From Nostoc sp. ATCC 43529 (GTDB taxonomy: Bacteria; Cyanobacteriota; Cyanobacteriia; Cyanobacteriales; Nostocaceae): DNA of 64,000 nt. The notes below the pieces were generated by a model. That model had not been told where the DNA came from, made no database searches, and worked only from the letters and a program-made list of their open reading frames with translations. Below are positions 1-8,468 of this stretch, one piece after another (positions within the stretch are counted from its first letter, which is position 1; the number at the start of each line of letters is the position of its first letter). Made by a program: the position numbers and the translations under genes. The stretch covers positions 17,582-81,581 of the forward strand of contig LWTK01000053.1 of assembly GCA_003326205.1 (NCBI GenBank), read 5' to 3'.

Positions 1-632
1 TTAGTACTCAAGGTGTAGCTGACTGAAGATTGTACAGTGTCTACACCGCCTAAAGCATCACCAAATACTTCGCTAGCGACATCAAAAATGTTATCTACGA
101 TGTAGATGTCATCATTGTCACCACCGTCCATTATGTCAGCGCCTGTGCCACCATCTACAAAGTCGTTGCCCAATCCACCGTTAATAGTATCGTTACCATC
201 TAACCCAAAGAGGCTATTATTGGCACTGTTGCCGTTGATAACGTTGTTGCGGAAGTTGCCTGTACCGTTAATTGCTGCGAACCCTGTCAAAGTCAGGTTT
301 TCCAGGTTAGCACTCAAGGTGTAGCTGACTGAAGACTGTACAGTGTCTACACCACCCAAAGCATCACCAAATACTTCGGTAGTAATATCCCCAACGTTGT
401 CTACGATGTAGAGGTCATCGTTGTCACCACCGTCCATTCTGTCAGCACCTGCGCCGCCATTCAGGGTGTCGTTGCCATTGCCTCCATTGAGGGTATCGTT
501 GGTACCAAGACCTGTGAGACTGTCGTTACCGTCAAATCCGTTGATGACATCAGCCAAATCAATACCAAAAAAAGGAAAATCGAATACACCGACAAGATTG
601 TCATTGAAATTAGTACCGTCAATGGTTGCCAT
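1..632 (-). CDS. RTX-type calcium-binding repeat protein, C-terminus beyond window edge
   Basis: The gene starts at the ATG at 630-632 and is still open at base 1, giving about 210 residues of N-terminal sequence. It begins MATIDGTNFNDNLVGVFDFP, then carries glycine/aspartate-rich nonapeptides of the GGxGxDxL kind (for example NGGNGNDTLNGG). These alternate with a longer module containing ADRMDGGDNDDLYIVDN and GGVDTVQSSVSYTLSANLEN. RTX nonapeptides bind calcium in beta-roll proteins that are usually exported by type I secretion, so an extracellular protein is likely. It is a close paralogue of the complete gene at 1633-3066. The function beyond calcium binding cannot be told from the sequence. 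Confidence 0.85.
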   Translation of the reverse strand, partial: MATIDGTNFNDNLVGVFDFPFFGIDLADVINGFDGNDSLTGLGTNDTLNGGNGNDTLNGGAGADRMDGGDNDDLYIVDNVGDITTEVFGDALGGVDTVQSSVSYTLSANLENLTLTGFAAINGTGNFRNNVINGNSANNSLFGLDGNDTINGGLGNDFVDGGTGADIMDGGDNDDIYIVDNIFDVASEVFGDALGGVDTVQSSVSYTLST

Positions 633-873
633 AATTAGGTTTATCCTTGAATTTGTTAGGTAAAGAACTATCCCACTACTTCCCGATTGGGAAATGAGGT
701 GGAGAAATCAAAAGACAGTTAAATCAGACATGATTGGAATGAGCGATCGCACTCAAGTCCGATCATTTGAAAACTACTGCACATATCAACGATGCTGGCA
801 TCAAAAATTTGGCTTGCTGAATCGAAAGCATGGATTGATGTTTTCGATATCAGTAAACAACAATTGTTTGAGC

Positions 874-1055
874 CTTGACGAAGGCAGTCATTCTTTCATG
901 GAAACTAAAAAGGATATTAAACACAGTTGCTAACCACATTCCCCATACACTTGAGGACTGCTTGAGACTTGACGAAGGCAGTCATTCTTTCATGGAAACT
1001 AAAAAGGACATTACATACAGTTGCTAACAGCAGCCCCCAGACACTTGAGGACTTG
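874..1055. repeat. Two tandem copies of a ~94-bp repeat upstream of the first RTX gene
   Basis: Two direct copies start at 874 and 968, both with CTTGACGAAGGCAGTCATTC, and both end near CACTTGAGGACT. They differ at a few scattered bases. They lie 240-420 bp upstream of the RTX gene that ends at the left edge, and have no counterpart upstream of the second RTX gene. Confidence 0.85.
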
Positions 1056-1095
1056 CTAATGATAGAAACCTGTTAAGACAGAGGCTGCATGAATG

Positions 1096-1123
1096 ATTTG
1101 CCTCATCCTACGGTGAGGCAAAT
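1096..1123. terminator. Perfect 10-bp hairpin
   Basis: ATTTGCCTCA and TGAGGCAAAT are separated by 8 bases. No gene obviously ends here on either strand, so it may be a structured leader element or the remains of a repeat rather than a working terminator. The rest of 633-1632 holds the 94-bp repeats and an 18-bp palindrome, and no convincing gene. Confidence 0.4.
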
Positions 1124-1298
1124 TTATACTTTCAATCAGCAACGCCAAAAATTATATTAAGAGTGATGCTGTATCCTTGTGCCCTCATGTCTTTGCTAGT
1201 TGTAAGACTAGTTTTCTAAGGAACAAGGAGATTCTTTCGTCTCAACTGTGCTTGTTTGGGAATGTTTTTACTCTATATCAAAATAAAAAGGTAATAAT

Positions 1299-1316
1299 AG
1301 TACCCCTAAGGGTACT
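1299..1316. promoter_or_regulatory. 18-bp palindrome upstream of RTX gene 1
   Basis: AGTACCCCTAAGGGTACT has perfect 7-bp arms. The same palindrome with one changed centre base occurs upstream of the second RTX gene at 3382-3399, in similar surrounding sequence. On the plus strand it is followed by seven T, so it also looks like a terminator, but no plus-strand gene precedes it. Confidence 0.45.
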
Positions 1317-1632
1317 TTTTTTAGCTATGATACAAAACTAACAAATAGCACTAAGCAAAGTAAAAAGTCTTATTCAATGGGCTTTTTAGGGTTTTTAAGT
1401 GGTTGGTCTATTTACAGCTTAATGTACTAGAGAATACGCTTAAGTACATAAGACTTACGCAGCAATACGAAAAATCAAGGGTTTTAACAGGGGGTGACCA
1501 AAACCCCTACACCCTTAAACCCAATCTCAACACAAAACTTTTGTACGTAAATCCTGGTACAGAAATCTATAGAAATAAAAAGGGAGAGGCGAACTTACCT
1601 CTCCCACCGACTATTCAATTAGCTCTACTTAA

Positions 1633-3066
1633 TTAAAGGATAATGTCGCTTCCGGGATTTCCTGCCGCTACAAATAGTCCTGGCGCTCCTGCGATCTGAA
1701 TTTCAAATTCAGCAGCAGCATCAAAATCGGTGTTACCTCGAAGAATCCCTCCTGAATAACGAAGTTGACCGGCTGTCGTGAATGCTCCAGACCCAATGAA
1801 ACTGAAGGCTTGGTTGCCTGCTAAAAATACGTTAGCGTCAATGGTTGATAGATCGATTCGATCGCCTAATCCAAAACCATTGCCAACAAAGCCACTGATC
1901 ACATCGCGCAGTACACCAGGTTGACTGTCTGAAAGGAAGTCGAAATCGAAAACATCGCTACCCGATCCGCCAATGAGAGTGTCCCTTCCAGCACCACCTC
2001 TGATAGTATCGTTACCGCCATTACCATCGAGAACATTGTTTCCGGAGGAGCCAATAATTGTTTCACCGCCTTGGCTACCCTCAACGTTTTCAAAGTTGAG
2101 GATGGTTTCACTATTACCACCAACAACATTAACGGTGGTCAAGCCTGTTGCTAAGTTAATGACGACAGATGAACTGAAATTGACGCCTGAATAATCGATT
2201 GTGTCAACACCAGCTCCACCATTATGGAAATCGAAGTTTACAAAGTCGCTATCAATAATGCGATCGTTGCCGTTGCCTCCACTGGTTGAGTCAGACCCAC
2301 CACCACCATTAATAGTATCGTTACCATCCAATCCAAAGATAGTATTACTGGCACTGTTACCGTTAATGACGTTGCTTCGGAAGTTGCCTGTGCCGCTAGT
2401 CGATCCCGAACCTGTCAAAGTCAGGTTTTCCAGATTAGCACTCAAGGTGTAGCTCACTGAAGCCTGTACGGTGTCTACACCACCAAGAGCATCACCAAAT
2501 ACTTCTGTAGCAATATCCCCAGCGTTGTCTACGATGTAGAGGTCATTATTATCACCACCGTCCATTCTGTCAGCACCTGTGCCGCCATCGAGGGTGTCGT
2601 TGCCCAATCCACCATTGATAGTATCGTTACCAGCCAACCCAGACAGTCTATTATTAGCACTGTTACCGTTGATGACGTTGCCTCTAGCGTTGCCTGTGCC
2701 GTTGATTGCTCCAAACCCTGTCAAAGTCAGGTTTTCCAGATTAGCACTCAAGGTGTAGCTCACTGAAGCCTGTACGGTGTCTACACCACCAAGAGCATCA
2801 CCAAATACTTCTGTAGCAATATCCCCAGCGTTGTTTACGATGTAGAGGTCATTATTGTCGCCACCGTCCATTCTGTCAGCGCCCCCACCCCCATCGAGGG
2901 TGTCGTTACCATTGCCTCCATTGAGGGTATCGTTGGTATTAAGACCTGTGAGACGGTCGTTACCATTAAATCCGTTGATGACATCACCAAAATCAAGGAA
3001 CAAAAAAGGAAAATCAAATACACCAACGAGATTGTCATTGAAATTAGTACCGTTAATAGTTGCCAT
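1633..3066 (-). CDS. RTX-type calcium-binding repeat protein, complete
   Basis: The 477-residue protein has the same N-terminus (MATINGTNFNDNLVGVFDFP) and modules as the partial gene at the left edge. Two copies of a ~100-residue module (residues about 60-160 and 160-260) each contain DRMDGGDNNDLYIV and GGVDTVQASVSYTLSANLEN. Calcium-binding nonapeptides follow (GGNGNDRI, GGNGGNDTI, GGAGRDTLIGGSGSD), then a C-terminal segment of the kind found in type I secretion substrates (DVISGF..GDRIDLSTID). No signal peptide is visible, as expected for type I export. DNA similarity between the internal modules and with the neighbouring gene points to recent duplication. The exact role (adhesin, S-layer-like or enzyme-less matrix protein) is unknown. 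Confidence 0.88.
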   Translation of the reverse strand: MATINGTNFNDNLVGVFDFPFLFLDFGDVINGFNGNDRLTGLNTNDTLNGGNGNDTLDGGGGADRMDGGDNNDLYIVNNAGDIATEVFGDALGGVDTVQASVSYTLSANLENLTLTGFGAINGTGNARGNVINGNSANNRLSGLAGNDTINGGLGNDTLDGGTGADRMDGGDNNDLYIVDNAGDIATEVFGDALGGVDTVQASVSYTLSANLENLTLTGSGSTSGTGNFRSNVINGNSASNTIFGLDGNDTINGGGGSDSTSGGNGNDRIIDSDFVNFDFHNGGAGVDTIDYSGVNFSSSVVINLATGLTTVNVVGGNSETILNFENVEGSQGGETIIGSSGNNVLDGNGGNDTIRGGAGRDTLIGGSGSDVFDFDFLSDSQPGVLRDVISGFVGNGFGLGDRIDLSTIDANVFLAGNQAFSFIGSGAFTTAGQLRYSGGILRGNTDFDAAAEFEIQIAGAPGLFVAAGNPGSDIIL

Positions 3067-3381
3067 AATTAGGTTTATCCTTAATTTGTCAGGTCAAGAT
3101 ACTACCTCACTACTTCCGGATGGGGAAATGAGGTAGAGAAATGAAAGAACAGTCGAATTAGGCATGATTGGAATATGCGATCGCAATCATGTCTGAAGAT
3201 TTAGGAAGCACTGCAAATATCGATAATGTTGGCATCAAAAGCTTTGCCAGCATTTCGTGTTGTTTTTTATTTCCTCACTGGTTATACGACCAGGCTGCAA
3301 AGGAAGAAGCAGCTTTTTTTGTGTCCAACTGTATACGCTTTTGAGATGCTTTTACTTTATGTCACAGCAACAAATAATGAA

Positions 3382-3399
3382 AGTACCCCTGAGGGTACT
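3382..3399. promoter_or_regulatory. 18-bp palindrome upstream of RTX gene 2
   Basis: AGTACCCCTGAGGGTACT lies 316 bp upstream of the RTX start at 3066 and matches the palindrome at 1299-1316 except for one centre base. The ~200 bp next to both RTX starts also align, so promoter and gene were duplicated together. It may be an operator, but this is inference. Confidence 0.4.
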
Positions 3400-3813
3400 A
3401 TTTCTATTGGTGGAAGAAAAAGCCAGTATAAGAAAAGTTTTTCGGTTTATTGCTGTATGGGCAATTGACCAAATAAGCCTTGGAATCTGCTTTTGACTCA
3501 AGTCTATTATGTTGAGCGATCGCCACATCAAACAATCATCATTCTTACCTCCAAACCGCAATTGTTTCTCTTGTTCAACTACTAACGTCGAGTGTATTAC
3601 CAACCTAAAGATTAAAGTAAACACCTGCCTACGTTTAGCAAATATAGGCTATAAAGCTTGTAAATCAATGTAAATAAGCTATTTTTCTTGGTGCAAATGA
3701 CCTGAGGTAACTAGGAACTCATAGTTTAATGCCATGGACAATTTACCAATATATTTAGCAAATGCCTACTTTACTGGTAAAATCTCTGTATCCTATCCCT
3801 TTTACTCTCTAGT

Positions 3814-3930
3814 GTCAAAGCTGTGTGTGAGTCATCAACTCTTGGAGGAATAGCAGTTGCAGGATTGCTAGGAATTTGGTTGAAGAAAAAGCGATCGCTA
3901 TCACTACCACCTGATAAACTCTCTAACTAA
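3814..3930 (+). pseudogene. Remnant of a PEP-CTERM sorting tail
   Basis: Reading from 3814, the frame gives VKAVCESSTLGGIAVAGLLG, then IWLKKKRS and a stop at 3928-3930. This is the layout of a PEP-CTERM sorting signal: a VPEPST-like motif (here V-C-E-S-S-T), a hydrophobic stretch and a basic end. The upstream frame soon meets a stop and no start or body of a gene is present. I read it as the surviving tail of a decayed exported protein. Confidence 0.6.
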
Positions 3931-4084
3931 TTGAGGACTTACGCAAAAACTCTCTCTTGCTCTTATCCCTCCGTGCCCTCTGTCTTGAAAAGTGACGCGT
4001 ATTTTCAAAGCAGAAAAAATAATTGCAAAAGAGGCTAGGCATGAGCGAATTTGTATGTTATATTCATAAATGACTAAAAAGCAT

Positions 4085-4158
4085 GGCTCAGTAGCTCAGT
4101 TGGTTAGAGCACGGGACTCATAAGCCTGGGGTCGTTGGTTCAAATCCGACCTGAGCCA
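4085..4158 (+). tRNA. tRNA with CAU anticodon (Met, or Ile with lysidine)
   Basis: The cloverleaf is 74 nt. Acceptor GGCTCAG pairs with CTGAGCC, the D-stem is GCTC/GAGC, the T-arm is GTTGG-TTCAAAT-CCGAC, and the discriminator is A with no encoded CCA. The anticodon loop is CTCATAA, giving CAU. The anticodon stem CGGGA/GCCTG has an A-G mismatch at the loop-closing pair. Elongator Met and lysidine-modified Ile2 tRNAs share this anticodon and I cannot separate them here; it is not an obvious initiator. Confidence 0.9.
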
Positions 4159-4315
4159 TTTTAAAAATTATCTAGACAATCTTAGTAGAAAGATTCCAGA
4201 TTTTAGCAACTAAAAATAGTACCTAGGATGAAATCACATCAGTGAGTGGCGGCGCTAGTAAGTAGCGGTATGGCTTAAGACTGCCTTTTGCGCCCAATGT
4301 CAACACCACTCGGCA

Positions 4316-6712
4316 CTATTTAATATGCCGAATAACTTCAGCAACTGACCAAGCTTGAGCGATCGCTCCTCTGGGTGTATGAGGTGGATCGCCATCAAAA
4401 ATCTCAGAAATAGAACCTATACAAGCGCCAAATAAAAAGTGATCTATCAGAGGTTGCCAATCAAAAGGCACTGCTTGTTGTGGATAAAAACGTTGCCAAG
4501 CACGAATATATGGGCCAATTAACCACGGCCAAACACTACCTTGGTGATAAGCGCGATCGCGTTGCTCTTGGTTGCCCTCATATTTCCCTTTGTATTCGGG
4601 GTCTCCTGGGTCGAGACTGCGGAGACCGTAGGGAGTCACCAAGCTGGTAGTTGCCAAATCTAATATCTGACAGCCTTGCTGTTGGGAAAATCCACAATGG
4701 TGCAGCGATAGCGCCAAAACAGCATTGGGACGAATTTGAAAATTTCGGCGATCGTCTGGCTCAATAGTGTCGTAAAGATAACCTAGCTGGGGATTCCAAA
4801 ACTTTTGCAGGGAATTTTTGACCTGTTGTGCTTGCTGAGCATAACGCTGTGCTTGTTTAGCAAGACGCACTGGTTCACCCAACTCAAGCTGACTCAAGCG
4901 TTCTGCCCACTGACTTAACCAACATAAAGCAGAATACCATAGTGCATTGATTTCCACTGGTTTACCACGACGAGGAGTAACAGGGGTTGCCCCAATTACC
5001 ACATCCATCCAAGTCAAGGCTACACCACGAGCATCCCAACCAATTAATCCATCGGTAGCATCAGCCTGGATATTATAGCGCGTGCCACCGACAAAGGCTT
5101 TATGAATTTGCTGAACTACAGAAAACTGCTCTGCTAAAAATTGCCAGTCTTGTGTAGCTTCCAAATAAAGTCCTAAAGTTTCAATCCACCAAAGCGGCGC
5201 GTCAATACTGTTATAAAATGCTTCTCTATCAACTTCGGGAAAGGCATTAGGAATCAAACCGTGGCGACAGTAATGCCCAAAAGTTCGCAATAGTTCTTTT
5301 GCTAATTCAAAGCGCTGCGGAACTAACGTCAATCCCGGTAAGGCAATTAATGTATCCCGTGCCCAGTCCTTAAACCAATGATAACCAGCAATCACCGTTG
5401 GGCCTGCTATTGAGCCTCGATAGGCGATAAACCGATCGCTGGCTTTGAGTAGTTGTTGGATAATTGGGGATGGGGTATGGGGCATTGGGCAATTGTACTG
5501 AGCGTAGCCGAAGTATGGGGCATTGGGCATGGGGCATTGGTTATTCTCCGCGTCCCCCGAAGTTGTGAGCGGCGGAAGCCGCCGCTCAGACTTCTCTCCG
5601 TGTCTCCGTGTCCCCGCGTCTCCCTCATCTCCCCATCCCCCCATCTCCCCATCCCCCATACTTCGGCTACGCTCAGTGCAAGTGCCCCATGCGCTATTCC
5701 ATCCAAAAATCTGAGAGAGCCTTTCTTGTTCTGCTTCCACTGCTTCTGCAAAGGTTTCGGGGGTGAGAACGCCTAGCAGTGGGTTGGGAAAACCTAATCG
5801 TGCCTCCAGAGTCACTGTATCTCCTGGTTGGAGTGTAACTGTCAAGTAACCAGGGCTGTGCAGATCTTCTCTATCGCCTAATCCGCGTTTTGTCTCCTCA
5901 GAGAATCGATAATTCCAATACCAAACTGCATCCGGTTGATAATTTCCTTTTGTCCAGCGTAAATGCCAAGGTATACCAAAATGGTCAGATTTTCTTGCTT
6001 GCAGGCAGACTTGCTGTTCCCCAAGCAGTTGCGAGAATTGTAATTCTGAGCTAAAAGTCTGTTGTTGGTGAAAGTCACGTTCTGCTATCAACAGTCGCAG
6101 CCGTAAAATCGCTTGTTGGCTTCCTTCGTAGCGATACTGGATTAAAATGCGATCGCAAAATTGGACAGGGGCATTGGGGAGGCAATGCGGTCTTGGGGTC
6201 TCCCCAAGTGGAGCAACTGCCGTCATTGGGCATTGGGGAGGCAGTGCGGTCATTTGGTCTCCCCAAGTGGAGCAACTGCCGTCATTGGGCATTGGATATT
6301 GGTTGTTAAATATTCCCCCCTGCTCCCTGCTCCCCTGCTCCCCACTCCCTATTCCCCATTCCCCAGCCCCTACCAAGCCATAGGGCATCACTAATTGTCT
6401 GGTTAATTGCCAGTCATCTTCACCCCAAATCCATTTTGGAACTGGGTTAATATCAAAAGAGCGCAACAGTTCATAGCCACCCCGCTCTATCTGAACGTTA
6501 CCCCAAATATTTGTCCCCAGCCCGATAACGCCCCCTAATACTTCCAAACTCGCTTCGAGGTGCGATAACAGCAAAGTACGCTCAGAAGGTGGATTTTTTG
6601 CGGCAAACAGCCAACCGTGATAAGTACGTGTGCGGATATCAGAAACTGTACCACTGGCAAAACTTCCTAGACCATTGGTAAGTAACCATTCTCTTGTATC
6701 TAAATCAGACAT
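4316..6712 (-). CDS. Glycogen debranching-type amylo-alpha-1,6-glucosidase with two in-frame repeat insertions
   Basis: The N-terminus (MSDLDTREWLLTNGLGSFAS, then RTRTYHGWLFAA) matches the N-terminal domain of archaeal/bacterial-type debranching enzymes. The C-terminal half is the glucosidase domain: HWFKDWARDTLIALPG near residue 445, RPNAVLALSL, and RAYHQGSVWPWLIGPYIRAW near residue 725. Such enzymes hydrolyse alpha-1,6 branches of glycogen. At 798 residues it is longer than expected because two low-complexity segments interrupt it (residues about 114-182 and 338-419). Both come from dispersed repeats rich in CCCCATGCCCC-like sequence and both keep the frame open. Whether the enzyme is active is unknown. 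The ATG start fits the domain start. The gene stands alone, divergent from the peroxiredoxin gene. Confidence 0.87.
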   Translation of the reverse strand: MSDLDTREWLLTNGLGSFASGTVSDIRTRTYHGWLFAAKNPPSERTLLLSHLEASLEVLGGVIGLGTNIWGNVQIERGGYELLRSFDINPVPKWIWGEDDWQLTRQLVMPYGLVGAGEWGIGSGEQGSREQGGIFNNQYPMPNDGSCSTWGDQMTALPPQCPMTAVAPLGETPRPHCLPNAPVQFCDRILIQYRYEGSQQAILRLRLLIAERDFHQQQTFSSELQFSQLLGEQQVCLQARKSDHFGIPWHLRWTKGNYQPDAVWYWNYRFSEETKRGLGDREDLHSPGYLTVTLQPGDTVTLEARLGFPNPLLGVLTPETFAEAVEAEQERLSQIFGWNSAWGTCTERSRSMGDGEMGGWGDEGDAGTRRHGEKSERRLPPLTTSGDAENNQCPMPNAPYFGYAQYNCPMPHTPSPIIQQLLKASDRFIAYRGSIAGPTVIAGYHWFKDWARDTLIALPGLTLVPQRFELAKELLRTFGHYCRHGLIPNAFPEVDREAFYNSIDAPLWWIETLGLYLEATQDWQFLAEQFSVVQQIHKAFVGGTRYNIQADATDGLIGWDARGVALTWMDVVIGATPVTPRRGKPVEINALWYSALCWLSQWAERLSQLELGEPVRLAKQAQRYAQQAQQVKNSLQKFWNPQLGYLYDTIEPDDRRNFQIRPNAVLALSLHHCGFSQQQGCQILDLATTSLVTPYGLRSLDPGDPEYKGKYEGNQEQRDRAYHQGSVWPWLIGPYIRAWQRFYPQQAVPFDWQPLIDHFLFGACIGSISEIFDGDPPHTPRGAIAQAWSVAEVIRHIK
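5495..5679. repeat. Inverted-repeat element inside the debranching enzyme gene
   Basis: Arms at 5495-5520 and 5654-5679 match at 25 of 26 bases (core CTGAGCGTAGCCGAAGTATG and its complement). They enclose a pyrimidine-rich stretch and an inner palindrome around GGCGGAAGCCGCC near 5573. The element is translated as part of the enzyme. Confidence 0.85.
6168..6292. repeat. Two tandem 59/60-bp repeats inside the debranching enzyme gene
   Basis: Units begin with GGGCATTGGGGAGGCA at 6168 and 6228, and a third partial unit starts at 6287. Each contains GGTCTCCCCAAGTGGAGCAA. The 59-bp spacing of the second unit means the two copies are read in different frames, yet both are open. A related copy lies between ctaA and ctaB at 47341-47402. 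Confidence 0.85.
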
Positions 6713-6842
6713 TTGTTACTCAAAATCGTTATGAGTATGATATAGTCGTAACAGATCGTAATCAAACTGTGAAGCGTGGATGGGTGAGTTTTACTTGACC
6801 CAAATTCCAACGCTAGTAAACCGATAAAGGAGAATTAAGTTA

Positions 6843-7454
6843 ATGTCTCTAACTTACGGAACAGAAGGAAGCCTCCGCGTTGGTCAGCAAGCTCCCGATT
6901 TCACAGCAACAGCTGTGGTAGACCAGGAATTTAAGACAATCAAACTTTCCGATTATCGTGGTAAGTACGTCGTCCTGTTTTTCTACCCCCTAGACTTTAC
7001 GTTTGTTTGTCCTACTGAAATTACAGCATTTAGCGATCGCTATGAAGAATTCAAGAAAATTAACACGGAAATCCTTGGGGTTTCCGTAGATAGTGAATTC
7101 TCCCACCTCGCTTGGATTCAAACCGATCGTAAGTCTGGTGGCGTAGGCGACTTGAATTATCCTCTAGTCTCCGACATCAAGAAAGAGATTAGCGCAGCTT
7201 ACAACGTGCTTGACCCAGCAGCAGGCATAGCCTTGCGTGGTCTGTTCATCATCGACAAAGATGGTATCATACAGCACGCCACAATTAACAACTTAGCATT
7301 TGGTCGCAGCGTTGATGAAACCCTGCGGACATTGCAAGCAATTCAGTACGTTCAATCTCACCCAGATGAAGTTTGCCCAGCTGGTTGGCAACCTGGTGAC
7401 AAAACAATGAATCCTGACCCAGTGAAGTCCAAAGTCTACTTCTCTGCTGTCTAG
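6843..7454 (+). CDS. 2-Cys peroxiredoxin (AhpC/TSA family)
   Basis: The 203-residue protein has the peroxidatic cysteine motif FTFVCPTEIT (Cys56) and the resolving cysteine motif DEVCPAGW (Cys178), the signature of typical 2-Cys peroxiredoxins. These reduce hydrogen peroxide and organic hydroperoxides with thioredoxin as electron donor, in the cytoplasm. Length is normal for the family. AAGGAGAATTAAGTTAATG gives a good ribosome binding site for the chosen ATG. A strong hairpin terminator follows, so it is probably monocistronic. Confidence 0.95.
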   Translation: MSLTYGTEGSLRVGQQAPDFTATAVVDQEFKTIKLSDYRGKYVVLFFYPLDFTFVCPTEITAFSDRYEEFKKINTEILGVSVDSEFSHLAWIQTDRKSGGVGDLNYPLVSDIKKEISAAYNVLDPAAGIALRGLFIIDKDGIIQHATINNLAFGRSVDETLRTLQAIQYVQSHPDEVCPAGWQPGDKTMNPDPVKSKVYFSAV

Positions 7455-7491
7455 ATTAGATATGCTGGAGTTAATCCAGCGATCGACAATA

Positions 7492-7527
7492 ACCACAGAT
7501 AAACGAAGAATCTATCTGTGGTTTTGT
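7492..7527 (+). terminator. Terminator of the 2-Cys peroxiredoxin gene
   Basis: Perfect 10-bp arms ACCACAGATA and TATCTGTGGT with an 11-base loop are followed by TTTGTTATT, 37 bp after the stop codon. Confidence 0.75.
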
Positions 7528-7659
7528 TATTGAAAGGCGAAATGGGCATGGGGTAGAAGAGGCGGAGGGGCAGAGGTGCAAAAAAGAAAGAACTTGTACA
7601 AAAACTCTCCTCTGCTCCCCTGCTCCCCGTCTCCCCCAATCCCCAGTCACCAATCCCTA

Positions 7660-7751
7660 CAGGACTTACGCAAAATTATGAAAAAACGAACCGCAAAGAA
7701 CGCAAAGTACACAAAGAAAAAGAGTTTCAGAGAGTTTTTGCGTAAGTCCTA
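7660..7751. mobile_element. MITE-like element with AGGACTTACGCAAAA ends
   Basis: Exact 15-bp terminal inverted repeats AGGACTTACGCAAAA and TTTTGCGTAAGTCCT bound a ~91-bp A-rich interior. A single related end occurs at 3934-3948 (GAGGACTTACGCAAAAACTC). It has no coding capacity and lies between the two peroxiredoxin genes. Confidence 0.7.
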
Positions 7752-7785
7752 CCCTAATCCCTCTAAATAATCTAAAAATATAAAT

Positions 7786-8328
7786 ATGCTGACTTCAACT
7801 GATTTTAGTGGATTATTAAATGAGCGATTTTTTCGCAACTTTTTACCAGTTCCAGCTACAAATCAACTTAGATTAGGAGTAGGAACGCCAGATTTTCAGT
7901 TACCAGATATTACCAATGGTACTTTAGTAAAATTGTCTGATTACAGAGGTAAGCAGCCAGTTTTACTAGCCTTTACTCGCATTTTTACTGAAAAGCAATA
8001 TTGCCCTTTTTGTTATCCTCACATCAAAGATTTGAATGAGAATTACGAACAATTCAAAAATCGTGGAATCGAAGTTTTGATGATTACGAGTACTGATGAA
8101 CGGCAGAGTCAAATAGTTGTGAGAGATTTGGGCTTACAAATGCCATTGCTTAGCGATCCTAGTTGCCGAGTGTTTCGTACCTATAATGTAGGGCAAGCTT
8201 TGGGAGCGCCTTTACCAGCACAGTTTGTATTAGATGAAGAAGGAAAATTGCAGTATTTACATTTATTTTCCTTTTTGGATAGTAATGCTAGTGTTGAGAT
8301 ATTGTTAAAACAATTCGTTGATGATTAA
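7786..8328 (+). CDS. Peroxiredoxin-like thioredoxin-fold protein
   Basis: The 180-residue protein has a redoxin domain: GTPDFQLPDITNGTLVKLSD, then YCPFCYPHIKDL with Cys73 and Cys76 as a CXXC pair, then VLMITSTDE and a late FVLDEEGKLQY strand. The arrangement resembles PrxQ/BCP-like or AhpC-TSA family proteins that detoxify peroxides. The CPFC spacing is more thioredoxin-like than the usual PrxQ C-x4-C, so the exact activity is uncertain. It follows the 2-Cys peroxiredoxin gene after a MITE-like repeat and is probably transcribed separately. Confidence 0.8.
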   Translation: MLTSTDFSGLLNERFFRNFLPVPATNQLRLGVGTPDFQLPDITNGTLVKLSDYRGKQPVLLAFTRIFTEKQYCPFCYPHIKDLNENYEQFKNRGIEVLMITSTDERQSQIVVRDLGLQMPLLSDPSCRVFRTYNVGQALGAPLPAQFVLDEEGKLQYLHLFSFLDSNASVEILLKQFVDD

Positions 8329-8468
8329 GGAAAAGACTTGATATTTCAGTCTTGAAATTAATGAGATGGTGTAGCTCGATTATAAATTGAGTTATTCCTT
8401 AAAAAGTGAGTCAAAAATTAATTTTACTAGGTGTTTTTGTTTGAGAATTTGAGGAGCGATCGCCAAAC

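Noticed and set aside
694..933. 79-codon plus-strand frame upstream of the first RTX gene
   Set aside because: It spans the duplicated promoter region and the 94-bp repeat. The equivalent region of the second RTX gene does not keep the frame.
5453..5776. Plus-strand frames within the debranching enzyme gene
   Set aside because: They arise from the low-complexity repeat inserts and lie opposite a much better supported gene.
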